Shown piece after piece: positions 1 to 12,619 of a stretch of DNA of 64,000 nt. Numbering within the stretch: the stretch's first letter is position 1; each line of letters opens with the position of its first letter. The position numbers were made by a program, and so were the translations under genes. Source of the stretch: Polytrichum commune (Eukaryota; Streptophyta; Polytrichopsida; Polytrichales; Polytrichaceae); assembly GCA_950295325.1 (NCBI GenBank), contig OX485805.1:3720501-3784500 (forward strand), given 5' to 3'. Below the pieces are notes generated by a model. The model had not been told where the DNA came from and searched no databases. It was given only the letters and a program-made list of their open reading frames with translations.

Positions 1-1330
1 CTCTTTACCCATGCAAACTACCCTGGGTCAAAAATCATATCACAAAAATCTTAGAGATTTACTTTAAGAATAAATTCAAGAATCAAGGTCATGGATTGCC
101 AAACATTGTCAAGTGGCAAGCTCTCATTAGGTGACATGTCATTGTCACCTCTCCGAATTTGGACAAAGTCTTCTTCCCGTCTATCAATTGCAAGATTTAG
201 CTTAAATACCTTCCCAAAAAAGAATCTCACTAAGTACATACTTTCGAGATGTTTATCCAAGATGAACACCCACTACACCAATCAAGAATGCTATGAATAT
301 TGTCAATGTCCAAGTTTAGCATATGTTGGGGTTGGAATCGTATGCCCAACTAGGCAAGGTGGCCCATAATGTTAAACTCGTAATTTTTTTCAACCACAAA
401 CAAATTTATGTACACATTTATTAATTAAAAGTATGAAAAATATTAATTATTCTATTATGAATGTATTAATAATATACTCCAACATATACTACTGTAATAT
501 TGGTAGTCGGGTTTGTATTGCCGTAACAACATTGCTTGTAAATACACTAGCTTGGACTTGTGTCGTCTTGACCCATTGCACCCGTGCATACGAATGAGTA
601 TCTTGGATAAACCCAACCCATGCACCCATATGCCCATACCCGTGAGTACCCACCATATTCATGTATGTTCATGCTCATAAGCCCCCCATGACCCACCATC
701 ATTGCCCTATGGAGCAATTTAAGGAGGAGAGGGGTTTTTTTTTTTAATAAATCGTTCTACTTTGTCTTATTGCCCATGTGATGTCGCCACCTTAATGCCA
801 TGCACACCACCTCTCTCTAGATTCCCCCATCACGCCCACCTTTTGCACGTGTAGTCGCTACCTCTCGACATTTGATTCTTGTTTTTTGTCACATATTTGT
901 TATGAACTATAATTTTTGTGATGTGGCCCTTTTTCTTTAAAAAGCTACACCATTCATGGTATTTAGTGTCACGTACACTATTTGCAAAGGGCATAAACTA
1001 GATGCCCCAAGGTCTGAAGGCCCCGTACAACATAGATTGAAGGGCAACACATGGCATGGGCTTCCCAAGCCCAGACATCCCTTAAAGGTCCTGGGCGCAA
1101 CATCAAAAAGGTCAAAAATTGAATGTGACAATGAAAAAACTTTGATAAAAAAAAATTTACCATAGGGCAAAACACAAATAGTGTGATCATTGCGTTGGGG
1201 TAAAACGCAAGCTGCATTTTTACCGCACTATGCAATCTGCACGATAACTTGCCTTGACTGCCACCACTTTTTGTTGTTGTGATGTATAAACCACTCGCCC
1301 AGTTGCCCTGCCTCCCCAACGGCTAAAAAC
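1..1330. other. No gene seen
   Basis: AT-rich intergenic DNA with short overlapping chance open frames on both strands. No repeat shared with the rest of the window was noticed. Confidence 0.5.
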
Positions 1331-1389
1331 AGTTGCACGTCACCAAAGTTGGGCCATATGCCCATCCCTCAAATCCCCAATTCAACAAG

Positions 1390-1622
1390 AGCTTCCCAAA
1401 TTGCAAGCCTCGGTCTCGATCGGCGACAAATTCGTTGTGGAACACCTGCAATCAAAACATTCGCCTGAGTACAGTCACACAGTCGTGGGTACCATCAGCA
1501 CATCGATCTCTACTTCGATTTTCGCAGAGTACTTGCTTGAAGGCTCGAAAAAACATTGTGGCGGCCCTAGCCTGCTCTGCTTTGGTGTTGTTAAGTTAAT
1601 GAGCATCAAAGTCGATAGGTGA
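1390..1622 (+). pseudogene. Unrecognised ORF fragment of coding-like composition
   Basis: A stretch of higher GC than its surroundings keeps one frame open for over 70 codons to a TGA at 1620 (VSIGDKFVVEHLQSKHSPEY near its start). I recognise no family. There is no clear ATG context, intron signal or neighbour to support a gene, so it may be a captured or decayed gene fragment, or chance. Confidence 0.2.
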
Positions 1623-1739
1623 CTGGGACTTCCACATACCCACTGACGGATCCTTTGTACAAGAAGCATGCGGCATGAAAGGACTCCTGCCAACTGCCAA
1701 GGAGGATCCAAGTTGTCCCTGGTGAAGCATTCATTACTA

Positions 1740-4050
1740 ACTTAAGATATGTGGGCCTTTCGTGGTCACTCTTCTTAACCCCTAACTTAATTGTTGCGGC
1801 AAGGCGTATGTGTCCGCAAAAGTCACTTGGAGAGGCTCTCTAGTCCCTAGCTAGAGGTCGAAGCTAAATCACTCCAAAATCAATATACGGTCTCGAGCAT
1901 GTCACATCTCTCAACAATAGAATACATACCTCTTCGCATACAATCTTGCCTACCTATACCTCATGCACTTCGGCCCACCGACTCGTGTTGTGAGGTATAC
2001 ACTCACCCAAATTGCCCAACATCCTCATTCGATCCAACTTCATAAGGTGTGAGCACATGCGGGGATGCGAAAGTATGAGAAAGCATGCAAACTTGCATAC
2101 ACTTTGGCATGGGCCCCATACACAACCTTGATAGACACACACACCTAACCCTCTTTTGCAAACACCTCCCAAAACACAGCATCATTCCCAAACCTACACA
2201 AATGGACGGCCAACAAACACCTCGATCATCCACTATCCAACTCCTTCTTGCAACTCCCTCTATTCTCCCTAGCCCAAATCAACCAAACTTAACGTGGTCT
2301 TGGTACCCAACATGTGGACAAGTCGCCTCACTTACTAGGCTTGTGCTCTTACCCTATCATTTGGGGGCTCCACCTCAACAAACACAACAAAGCTCTCCAC
2401 TACATTCCAAGAAATGTTCTTCACCCACCACCGCACTAGATGGAAATGCCTCATCAACAACATCTTCGCCCCTCCGGCCCATTTGATCACACGTTTTGTG
2501 AATAGATTGTTCCCATAAATTGCACATGCCCCCCCCCCCCAATAAAAACAACAAAAACACACACACACACACTCCCCAACTCCAACCCTCTAGAGGCATC
2601 TCTCTCCAATCTATCGTGTTCACGTATTGCCATGACATATTCCCAAACACAACTATCCAATGGAAAATGGACAAATATACCCCTCTCATGACCACATACC
2701 ATGACCTTTACCTCCCTATTCACCTTAATCCTAAACAAAAGAAAAACTCAAAATTGTTAAACGCACCTCCCAATGCCACCACCTTGCCGAACACATGTAA
2801 CGAAACCCCATAAATACATCAACCGCATGCAAGTCTCTCACTCCTTTAGGTCATGATAAAAGATCACGGAGAGAAAGAATTATTGCATACAAGTGTACCT
2901 CTCATCCATCCAACATCAAAGCTTGACCCCCTGTAGGATTGTTGCCAATTCATCTCAAATGACTTGGACTATACTAACTCGGGGATTTAAAGGCCAATTC
3001 CAATGTCAACTCAACTTAAAATAACATTATATGAATACATGTTATTTATATGATTTTTTTTCGGATGAATGCGAAGTACACTTGTATTGCATTAATTTCC
3101 CCTCTTTAAAGATGGCACCTATTTCTTTCAAACAAGGTCTAAAGGAGTTGTTAGACCTTGTTCAAAGGAAGTAAACCCCCCCCCCCCAACATACACATAC
3201 AACTTGGTTATCATGCATAGAGTTCACCCCAAAAAGAAGAAACAATTTACAAACAAAGAGGCTCTTTGTTCATGTTTGCTTCCAAAGAACCCGATATTAA
3301 TACTATCATTTTTTATTTTAAGAATAAAACTACTAGAGTACCAAAACACAAAACACATCAATTTGGTTTAAAAGTTACCATACCTAGGCCATGACTACAC
3401 TCGTCGTCGCATATTTCAAACACTATAACAACAAAACTAACACACGAGTAATTGAAGTGTGAAATGTTGTCTTCACACATTTCTAATTGTTTCCATACCT
3501 TGTTGACGGACAAGTACATTGGAGAAAGGTTGAGGCTAGATGAGTGCTAGAGAGAATAAATCCTTACCTTAGTGGGATCAGTGTGATTGAAATGCATGTT
3601 CGACCCACCCTTGGTATCATTTTGTCCACATGACATAATATCAGTGATGCAAGGCTACTAACCCATTCTTGGGGTGGGCACTATAGTAATAAGGTAACCA
3701 AAGTGACCATGGGAACTGAGTGATCGGATGATCTTTGTAGTGGTGGTGCTAGTCTGGTTGTGGTGTTGTAGGGGTATATGATCATTTTCTTCACGAGGTG
3801 GCCGCCAAGTCATAGGATTTCTCAATGGTTCATTGTATGTGAGGGGTATCATCACATGTTTAGTGGTCCGGGTTCGATCCTTGATGGCCTTGTACAAGCA
3901 TTCTATTGTGATGTAAGTGACTTGGCATTTGCTATGTGAGTTACTTGGCATGAAAGTTGTATCCTATAGCCACCAACCCCATATCCACACCCACACTAAC
4001 TAACATAGGGTTGTGCTCCCCTTCCTCAACAACCACATGGAAGAAGAAAG
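1740..4050. other. No gene seen; C-rich microsatellites
   Basis: Contains poly-C near 2527 followed by (AC)n, another poly-C near 3176, and the hairpin at 3122. The open frame at 2085-2486 is Pro/Thr/Ser-rich and matches no family I know. Confidence 0.5.
3122..3171. repeat. Small hairpin
   Basis: CTTTCAAACAAGGTCTAA and TTAGACCTTGTTCAAAGG form an inverted repeat with a short loop, followed by a run of about 12 C. Confidence 0.7.
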
Positions 4051-4054
4051 GTGA

Positions 4055-4345
4055 GTGCACCTATTACAGTAGATGGGTCTTAAATGCTTACTTTTCCCAA
4101 CTTGCATATGTTTCCTATTATACGAAACAAACTCTTAGTACAAGATGGTTAGCAAGTCTAAAACGAGGCCGTACCAACTCTTCATGTGATTTTTGGAGCT
4201 CATATGAATATATCATTGATTGTCACAATGAAGATTATTGTGCTCATTAATGGTTATATAAGTCCCCCCCCCCCATTTTATGTTGATTATTGAAGCTAGA
4301 CTGATCATCATATTCTAAGCATATATTATCGAATTAAGATGAGTA
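4055..4345 (-). mobile_element. Family A element with poly-C run
   Basis: It shares CAAGATGGTTAGCAA, GAGCTCATATGAATAT, a run of about 10 C at 4265, and TGATTATTGAAGCTAGA with other minus-strand copies. The far TIR end is missing. Confidence 0.7.
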
Positions 4346-4418
4346 ATCAAACTAGGTGCATGCTTTATGGATATTTCAAACATTCAAACATGTGTAGAGT
4401 TTGAGAATAAATAAAACT

Positions 4419-4790
4419 TATGGTATGAGGGCCTTAATCAAACACTGGTCTTACCCATACACCTATATTTGAGTGGTATATGGCAAAACTTGTAGTTAAG
4501 AATGAACATCAAAAAGGTATGTGTTACGATAAAATTGGATTATGTGCTCAAAATATAGCCACCACTTCAAGTTCAATAAGTAAGACAACTAAAAGGACCT
4601 ATGTGATCACTTAAAGAGCAAGAAGAATCTTCACTTTGACCTTTTATGACTCTTGCATCTCATCTACAATTTTGATGCTTGAAACGATTTTCTTCATGAT
4701 TCATGATTGCTAATTGGATGAGACAAGTCGTGATCCCATCCAACAACCAATAGTGTGTGGAGTTGAAAGGCTACTTTATAGGCCGAAGCA
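4419..4790 (+). mobile_element. Family A element, near full length
   Basis: It begins GGTATGAGGGCC and contains ACACCTATATTTGAGTGG, TTGTAGTTAAGAATGAACA and TGCTCAAAATATAGCCACC. The 3' half, GATGAGACAAG...AATCCCATCCAACA, is shared with 39464-39849. It lies immediately beside an opposite-strand copy. Confidence 0.8.
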
Positions 4791-5061
4791 CCCTACACAA
4801 ACACATTTAGACCATCATGCAAACAAGGACCATGTTGGTACTGCATCTTGCTACTTTTTGGAGCCAATGCGAATATTTTCTACACTCTTTGAAGTGAATC
4901 ACATAGATAACCTATAAAGATTATCTTTGAATATTTGCCTATACATTTACAAACCATTATAGGTCATTGTTCACGTTATGTGTACCCATACAATTGTATT
5001 CATGTACAAGCATCTCTTCCAATGACCCTAACAATGGCATATAATTTTAAAGAGTCGTAGA

Positions 5062-5436
5062 GGGAGGTATAGTGCAAGGTCCCATCATGGGCACTTTTGC
5101 CTTGACCTATAATTTTTACTGTTGGATCAAATCAGGAACTATCACAACCGCTTAGCGACTATTGTGAATCATACATATTGTCATCCTAAATTCCATAATC
5201 AGAGGTTAGTTGCAAATATTAAAGGAGGTCAGATTGATTATTCTCTTCGGTTTAGGATCATGTAGGCCTTCCCAATTGTGTTAATAATTGAGTACATAAT
5301 GCTTCTAGTATATTTTAAGCATATAGTCCAATATCATCATGACACATGTGTCTTTGGTGTGCATTCTAAACTATAGAACCTACCACTCAAGTATAGGTGT
5401 CCAATAAAAGAAGGTGACCACACATGCCAACATATA
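5062..5436 (-). mobile_element. Family A element
   Basis: Minus-strand copy: CATGTAGGCCTTCCCAATTG, ATAATTGAGTACATAATG, AGCATATAGTCCAAT, then CCACTCAAGTATAGGTGTCC and GGTGACCACA near the end. Confidence 0.75.
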
Positions 5437-5439
5437 TCA

Positions 5440-7200
5440 CTTAAGTCCAAAAGGACCCCACCAATTTATGTGCATTTCTCGTATAATATGTGGTATGTTG
5501 TACGGGTGATCCATAGGAAACCTTTACAAGCGTTAAGTCGGCTGCAATTTTTTCCCATGACTATATGTGAACATTCGCGTATGATTGCCAATATGTTGGG
5601 GGTTTGAGAATTGTGCATGAAGTTATGTGTGTTGGGATTAGGGCACATCACCAGTTCTTGTCTAAAATATTTGCCTCCCAATTTCCGAGTATTTGTGAGC
5701 ATGTGTGAGTGTATTATTGTACTGAAAGATACATCCAACATACAATAATATTGGGGCATGTACAAGACCTTGATGGGTATTATGGGTCAAGCGGTCACAT
5801 TGTTATTGGACCAACACATTGAACAATATCACCATCCACCCTCCATCAATAAGAGCCAAGATCATTGGGACCCAAATCTCTCTCCACCTAGGATTCATCT
5901 TTGTGATTGATTGAGTTGGTAGCACCCATTTTCTTTAGTACATAGCAACGATTATGTAAATTTTGAGTATGATACATGCAAAATGCCCCCCTTCCGGTTG
6001 TGAACACATATTATTCACTCTTATAATAATATGTACACAAATTTCCTTGGTTGAGCTACTACAAATACGAAGGCCACCGCTCACACAATGCAAAACATGA
6101 AGCATTAGAGCCATTTTAAACATTTGTTGGTTCTTTTATGGTTAACCTATATGGAGCTTCAAGATGCCACAATGCAACACACACATGAACTAATATACCC
6201 TACGTTTGCCTAGATGATGATAACGGGGTATAATATTTCATGTACATGTATACACGCATACATACATCTACATTTCGATTAAAAAATGTATGGTCAAGGT
6301 TGCTTGTGTTGTTGTTGACGCCATCTAGGTTGCTACAAAATTGGTTGCGATCTTGTAGAATCCTACATGGAAATTATATTTTGGCACTAGAAATGATAAT
6401 TTGAATAGAATATCATCATTATCAAGTTACTTAGACAAACAACGCATGGTGGCCTACATACCCACCCACCCACCAACCACGGGTGTATATGTGTTAGTGT
6501 CCCTTGCCCATTCATCTACCACATGTGCACATGTGTGATGTGCATATGTCAAGCTAAAGGATCAATCTCTTATACATCTCTTATCCATGGAGAGTCAGTG
6601 TTTTTTCTCTCTGACCGGATGACAGTTCCGATCATGAAAAAAAGTCATGTCCCTCCTATGCACTACAAATTTAGTAAGACTTGCAATATAGTCACAAGTC
6701 ACCAAGATGTTGATTATAACGAAGCCAAGCCGTACCACCAGAGCCACACATGCAACAATGCTTGATTTGAGTTGCAACATCCCAATTCAACCACATGGTG
6801 TGCTTATTTGAGTAGGTATATTGCCCCTCTATGAACGTGGGTAACATTTTGTCATTTGGACATAATTTGACTGGAGGTTCGACCAAAAAACCAACACCAA
6901 TCTAATTTCTAAATCATTGCCATGCAAGACCACTATCAACATTCCTATTATAATCTTCCACGTAACAAAACTTCGACGTTTAAAATTTGGACTATGAGTA
7001 GTCACCTCTAGCATGCAAAACATCTATATGGTTGGATTTGTCAAAAGAACTTTAAGTCTTCAGCTTATGGTTGCTAAAATAGAGGTCACATTTTCAGGGC
7101 ATATTTAAGGGAAATTGGGTGTGGGAAGCAAGGGGTTAAACCGACCACACCAAATGGTTGGGCCCAACTTCTACTAATTTAACAATTTTGTTGAGTTTAA
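5440..7200. other. No gene seen
   Basis: AT-rich; no clear element boundary or coding exon identified. Confidence 0.45.
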
Positions 7201-7202
7201 CT

Positions 7203-7385
7203 TGATGGTATTCAATGTCACTTACAACATTGCTTTAAATTTTTGTTGAGAATGTAAGTTTTCACAAAGTAAAGTCCATACAACCTATTTAAGTTTGTAT
7301 GGTAAAACATTAAATCTATGGTAAGGAGTTACGACCTTGCATAATTCTAAATAGTAAGTGACATTATATATCATAAATGATGTAC
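7203..7385. mobile_element. Family G MITE
   Basis: GATGGTATTCAATGTCACTT and AAGTGACATTATATATCATA are inverted ends. The inner sequence ATAATTCTAAATAGTAAGTG matches the right end at 29153-29378. Confidence 0.65.
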
Positions 7386-7389
7386 CATT

Positions 7390-8890
7390 CGACTTATTAT
7401 GTGTAGGTTGCAAGTTGTACCTATGCCTTCTCTTAGGTACACAAAAATTTGTCATGAAGTTTATACCAACTGATAATAGTGAGATTGGAGTGCTTTTAGA
7501 ATTGTCTTCACAAGAGCTTAAGTTTATTCTCAAGAAGAGATCCAGATTATCATTAACAATTGTTAGTGTAGAATGCAATATTTGTTGTATTTTTATTTCA
7601 ATAAATTATTGTTGAATGATACAATCACCAAGCCTCGGTGTCTGGTGTGGGCCATCAATCACATGAGCCTCACTTGCCTTCATTCAAAAATAAAAAGCTA
7701 ATGTGGAGGCATGTCATGTCTTCATTTGCCCCCTTCTCCCCCCCCCCCCCCCCAACACACACACAATATGGCATGAGTTTCTTTGATGTTTTAACAATAA
7801 ATAAGTGCAAGCTTCATATGACTTTGTTTTAGTTTGAAGGAGAACGATGCTCCAAAGTTTTTTGGAGCTCGTACAAGGTCATTACCACTTCAACGAGAAA
7901 GCAAAATTTTAAGCTCAAGGTGTTGCACATTGTAAGGATCCAACATCTTTAGCAATGTGGGGCAACACCCAAACCAAATATTTTCAAAATCGGCATTCAA
8001 GCTCATAGTGAGTGACACTCATCATCTTGTCAATGAACTTTGACAACTTCAAGAATAGGCATATTGAATATAATTTCACATATTTGAACTCTAAGATATA
8101 GCTATTTCTAATTTTATTTAATTCCACATCCATCCCATCATCCACATTCAAAAGAAGAAGAAAAGCATTTTCAATCATAAACTTGGGAACTTCAAAGGTA
8201 AGTTGAAGTTCCTAAGTCTTCAACTTTGTGATCATTGGATCTTCTCAAATTTGGTTACAATGAGGAGATTTTTGCTCCCAACTGTTCTTAATGGAGTTGG
8301 TTTCCACATACAAATGGTTGATCATAAAATAGTAGTTGGTGATATTGGGTTGAATTGGCCTCAACACTAAAGATGATAAGAAAATTCTAGGTCCAACAAA
8401 AAGCACCATGGACAATAAAATAAAAGGTTTATATAATTGTATCCTTAATTGGCAAAACATTATTCTAGACCATCATCTTATGCAAATCATTTGCTCCCCT
8501 ACTTGATGGGAATATTCTTACAAGTTCCAAAATTTGGATTCATGCACAGTGCAAGTCCCGTAAAGATTCCACATCTTTGAAGGACAACAATGCTCCAAAG
8601 ACATGATTTGATACATCTAGGAATTGGTCTCTAAGAGCCATTTTATACTAGACCATGGAGGCCTAAGGGACCAATTCTTTTGAATAAATGAAGAGTTCAC
8701 ATGGTGTCTTACATGGCACCGAGTGGATAAGGTTTCATGGTCTACTAGATATTATGCTAGGCCCATCAAAAGAATTGGGTGTAATGCAAAATATGGGTTT
8801 TGGCAAAAAAAAAAAACTTGCCATTGGCTCGTACAAGTATATTATTGCCATGAAGGGGTCCTGGACTACCTACATTTTGGGGTTGTCCAT
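7390..8890. other. No gene seen
   Basis: Holds a poly-C run of about 14 at 7740. Otherwise unique-looking AT-rich sequence. Confidence 0.45.
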
Positions 8891-8894
8891 AAAA

Positions 8895-9010
8895 TATGTT
8901 GTGGTCCCTCGACTTGGTCCACTTTTACTTTACTAAGCTTGAGGGCCCATCATTTGCAAAATTGGACATCCATTTCCCATGGTGAGGCCTTTGGCTCATT
9001 TTCAAGGGAC
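8895..9010 (+). repeat. Diverged direct repeat, left copy
   Basis: GTCCCTCGACTTGGTCCA, GAGGGCCCATCA, CATTTCCCATGGTGAGGCC and TTTGGCTCA are shared in order with 9362-9475. A (CT)n tract at 9039-9064 lies between. Confidence 0.65.
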
Positions 9011-9038
9011 CTTAAATTATTTATTTATTTATTTTTAC

Positions 9039-9064
9039 TCTCTCTCTCTCTCTCTCTCTCTCTC
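9039..9064 (+). repeat. (CT)n microsatellite
   Basis: A pure CT dinucleotide tract of about 26 bp, which creates an artificial Leu/Ser open frame. Confidence 0.95.
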
Positions 9065-9361
9065 AGATGTCCACACACTACGAACGCTCATCTTCATACT
9101 CTCAAAGCAAATGCTAAAAATCAAGGCATCCTCCCATTCTCCATTGAGTGTCAATGCTTGAACATCAAGCACATGTTGCACAATCATGTGCAAACACCAA
9201 CACAAAGCCAATGCAACAAGAATCCTCCATCTTCTCTCAAGACGATCCATCATGCTCTTCTTTCCCTCCTCGCCGATGTAGAACTCACAAAAGAAAAAGT
9301 GAACACAAAGAAAGGGTCACAAGTGAGGCAAAGTTGCATTTTTTTTCCACCAATAAATTAT

Positions 9362-9475
9362 ACATCAGTCCCTCAACATGGTCCATTCTCACTTCGCACT
9401 GTGGTCGAGGGCCCGTGACTACACAAATGGATTTTCCCAACACCCATGGTATGGCCTTTGGATGAGATTCTAGGG
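9362..9475 (+). repeat. Diverged direct repeat, right copy
   Basis: GTCCCTCAACATGGTCCA, GAGGGCCCGTGA, CACCCATGGTATGGCC and TTTGGATGAG pair with 8895-9010. The 470-bp spacing could mean two short LTR-like ends or a local duplication; no PBS or coding domain is visible. Confidence 0.6.
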
Positions 9476-9651
9476 CCCCTACCATCACATGGTCACGGCC
9501 CTTGGCTCATGTGTAAACCTTGGCTGGTGAAGAACCCGTTTCATAACCAATCATATTGCTCCATGCCCTTAAAATTCTTGACCAATACACTTCTTGACCA
9601 TAGTCTAAACCAACCCTTAGAATTTCATGGTCAAGGTGCTTGGTTTATGTG

Positions 9652-9950
9652 TAAGGTAGATGGGTCCTACGTGGCTCGTTTTCTTAATTGGACCCCCCTT
9701 ATATTTGATAGGTATGTGATTCGGTGAGGATCAAAAAGCAAACATCATAAAGACACATGTTTAAAAAAGACTGGACTACGTATTCAAACATTAATAACTA
9801 CTCTACAATCAACAATGAACACAATTGGAAGGGCCTATGCATCGAGTTAAGAAATCAACAAACTTGCACTTCTGATAACCATAACTAAATCAAGGGAGGC
9901 CTAATTTCCAATATGATTTTTTTTGCAAACATTTCATCACAAAGTTGCTA
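9652..9950 (+). mobile_element. Family A element, subgroup of the VSR2 intron 2 copy
   Basis: It starts AAGGTAGATGGGTCC. GGTGAGGATCAAAAAGCAAA, GACTGGACTACG, AACACAATTGGAAGGGCC and AGGGAGGCCTAATTT match 40657-40950 in order. The right terminus is not clear. Confidence 0.75.
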
Positions 9951-10531
9951 ATGCATCACGAGTGTTGATGTGTAAACCTAATCGGTAGAGGTTGGAGAAC
10001 ATGAAAAACGAACCAAATCACACCCACGTACCTTAAAGCGGCCCTAAGAAGACCAATTACAATGAACATGGGGTTCAAAATGGTGATTTTCGGAGAAGGT
10101 CCATCCGCAATTACCGAAAGGCGAAATTATAAGGAAAGGTAAAGCAAACACTCGATTTGGACGCATAATGTAGACAAAAAGAACCAGAGGCACACCTGAA
10201 CGCATGATTCATGTGCCCAATGTTTATCATCATTGCAGGCCTTCAAAAAGCAAGCCAATCTCATTTGAGAAGCAAGATGTGGATGTTGTATGTCCTATTA
10301 TAAAACAACTGGCTCTTATTATAGTAGAATTTAGGACAGCTCTTCAATGCCCCTAGCTATGAACAAATTATGAGTCACAATGCGGGGAGGACTTAGAGGA
10401 ATTTCAGCATATGTAATTCGACTTGCCTATGTTTACATTGAAGAGTCGACGAAGGGTGTGAGGAATCTTTGCTAGAAATATATCTACGGGAGGAGAGTGG
10501 TTTAGGGTTTAGCCCGCATGGAAGAGTAGTA

Positions 10532-10878
10532 CACTACACTAAATAGGTAGATTAGTGTTAGATGAAGATTAGTGTTAGATGCAATAGTTACCTAAAACAC
10601 TAATTTTCAACTGATATTACAATTAGTGTTTGAATAGGGTTTGAACAATTATACCTTTTACGAGGTTCTCATATTCTTCTTCCTTCAATTCTTCATTCCA
10701 AGATTTACAAAATATCATCTAACACTAAATGCGCTCATGTAAATATTTAAAGTTACTACTTGGTACAAATAGTGTTAGAGTTGACATTTAGTGTTCTAAC
10801 ACTATAGAGACAATTTACATTTAGCGTTTTCGTCGACTATTAGTGTTTCCAACACTAATCTACCTATTTAGTGTAGTT
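10532..10878. mobile_element. CACTA-like non-autonomous element
   Basis: ACTACACTAAATAGGTAGAT at the left and ATCTACCTATTTAGTGTAGT at the right are near-perfect inverted repeats, extending inward through TAGTGTT. The motif TTAGTGTT or its complement occurs about ten times in the 345 bp, like subterminal repeats of CACTA elements. No transposase is encoded. Confidence 0.8.
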
Positions 10879-10879
10879 A

Positions 10880-11000
10880 TTGTATTTGGTATCATTTACT
10901 ATTTGGAGTTACACAATGTTATATATGTTTTTACTATCAAAGTAATTTTCTGTTGATTAAAGTTGTTAATGTTCTAGAATGTTCAAAGAACCAATCTGAT
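10880..11000 (+). repeat. Family G half element
   Basis: GGTATCATTTACTATTTGGA, TTACACAATGTTAT, TTTTTACTATC and GTTCAAAGAACCAAT align with the left half of 29153-29378. It directly abuts the CACTA-like element. Confidence 0.6.
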
Positions 11001-11486
11001 CTTCGTTGAAAAAGAAAATTATACCTTAATGGGCTTTTGAGGCTCAAAAGTTGGGATCTTGCCTCCATGTTAGGACTTGTTGACACGAGTGGGACTTGGG
11101 ACATCATGTGAATCGACCTTACCCTATTACAACACATCATGTGTCAGAAGAGAATTGTCCAAAGTATATTGAAGGAGTAGGAATCTCAAATCGATCACTA
11201 TCAACAACTTCCACAATAATAGGATGTAGACGTAATTGCAAAGCTATGCACAAAAATAATAGGATGTGTCAAGCAGTATGACAAGTCTCCAAATAACAAA
11301 GAGAACATGCAACCCCCCCCCCCTCCCCCCCTTCTCCTCATGGTAATCACATGTGGAAATGTGCCTCTTGCTATGGAATTGTTCACCATTTCCGAGTAGT
11401 CTCACTCAATCACACTCCCAATAAGGGTTGGGTTTGTACTATGGTCCATGTTCCAAACACCCCTTCAATGAACCTTGCTTTGAGAT

Positions 11487-12120
11487 TTGGATTCAAGATT
11501 GGATCCAAGTTTGAATATCGGTTTCTCAAATTAGGAGGAGTGGTTTATTAGATCATGGCTAGTAGATTTGACATGAAAGTGAAGCTACATCAACACCTCA
11601 TTAGCATTATTTCAATCTTTTCATACATTGGACCCCATACTAGGTTAAGGGGTGTTTTGAATCCTTGTTTGTTTTGTTTTCTCCTGGTAGGATCGTTCAA
11701 TTTTGGAATTGCTTTGGTATTGGGCCCCAATGTAAACTCACTTTAGGTCTTGAAATTCTTGGTTGTCAACATGTCCGGATTGGAAGGCTCGTTCTAAAAC
11801 AATCTCCAACGGTTCCTTTACCTTTGGATCCATGTGCAAGAAACATGGGGTCCAAAACACCTTTAATTATCCTTGCTTTTGGATGCATCAATGAACCCAA
11901 ACTAGAAGATATGTCTCACATACTTAGATTTTTTTTTCTGTGGACTAGAACCAACAAAATTTGGCAAGAAAATGGTGTTACGTTTGCATCACATTTGTCA
12001 CTCATACCATGGATTTGGACCCAAATGTCAACTACTCGGGTCAAAGTATTTATTATCGACCAATAAAATCCCTCGATTTTTGGAGTTTCTTTGGTCCTAG
12101 ACCAAGCTTGGACCCTAAAG
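11487..12120 (+). repeat. Fragments related to the repeat in VSR1 intron 7
   Basis: GATTCAAGATTGGATCCAAG with GGTTTCTCAAATTAGGAGG near 11487-11545, and GATTTTTGGAGTTTCTTTGG near 12075, match parts of 20281-20545 in the same order with different spacing. Confidence 0.5.
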
Positions 12121-12352
12121 CCAACCCCGTAAGTAGGTGCTCCTTAAACCTTTTTGAGTTGCAGTGGAAGACTGATAGGAACTTGATCCAAGATTCAACA
12201 AGTGCCTATCTTTTTGATACAACATATTGTTAGTTGGGAGTCCGGATCAACCGTGATTCTTCGGTCCTTCTCCATTCTCTCTTCAAAGGTACTTGGTCTA
12301 TGAGTCCTTGGCTCTTTTGACTGGTATTGGAATGTTATGATAGAGGGGATCT

Positions 12353-12615
12353 AAGGTATGTGTATGTAGGCCTTGTTTGGCTACTTGTTCTTAATTGGAA
12401 GCATTCTTTAGTTGAACAAAACATGAGAAGGTTTGTAGTCAAGAATGGACACCAAAATGACATGTGCTCATAATACAAACACCATTTTATATTCAATAGG
12501 TTGGTAACACGATTGGGAAGGTTTGTGTAATCATTGAAGGTAACTATAATATGTGCTTCGACCATCTTACAATCTTGTAACTTGAAATGAGTTTTGGACA
12601 ATGTGCTCAAACGGG
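12353..12615 (+). mobile_element. Family A element, diverged
   Basis: It starts AAGGTATGTGTATG and contains GTAGTCAAGAATGGACACCA, CATGTGCTCATAATAC, ATTCAATAGG and GATTGGGAAGG in family order. Confidence 0.6.
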
Positions 12616-12619
12616 GCTC

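Noticed and set aside
2085-2486. 133-codon open frame
   Set aside because: Pro/Thr/Ser/His composition typical of chance frames in C-rich DNA; no domain, no splice support.
8723-9418. 231-codon open frame on the + strand
   Set aside because: It begins with a non-ATG codon, runs through a (CT)n tract giving Leu-Ser repeats, and spans most of a diverged direct repeat pair. No family resemblance.
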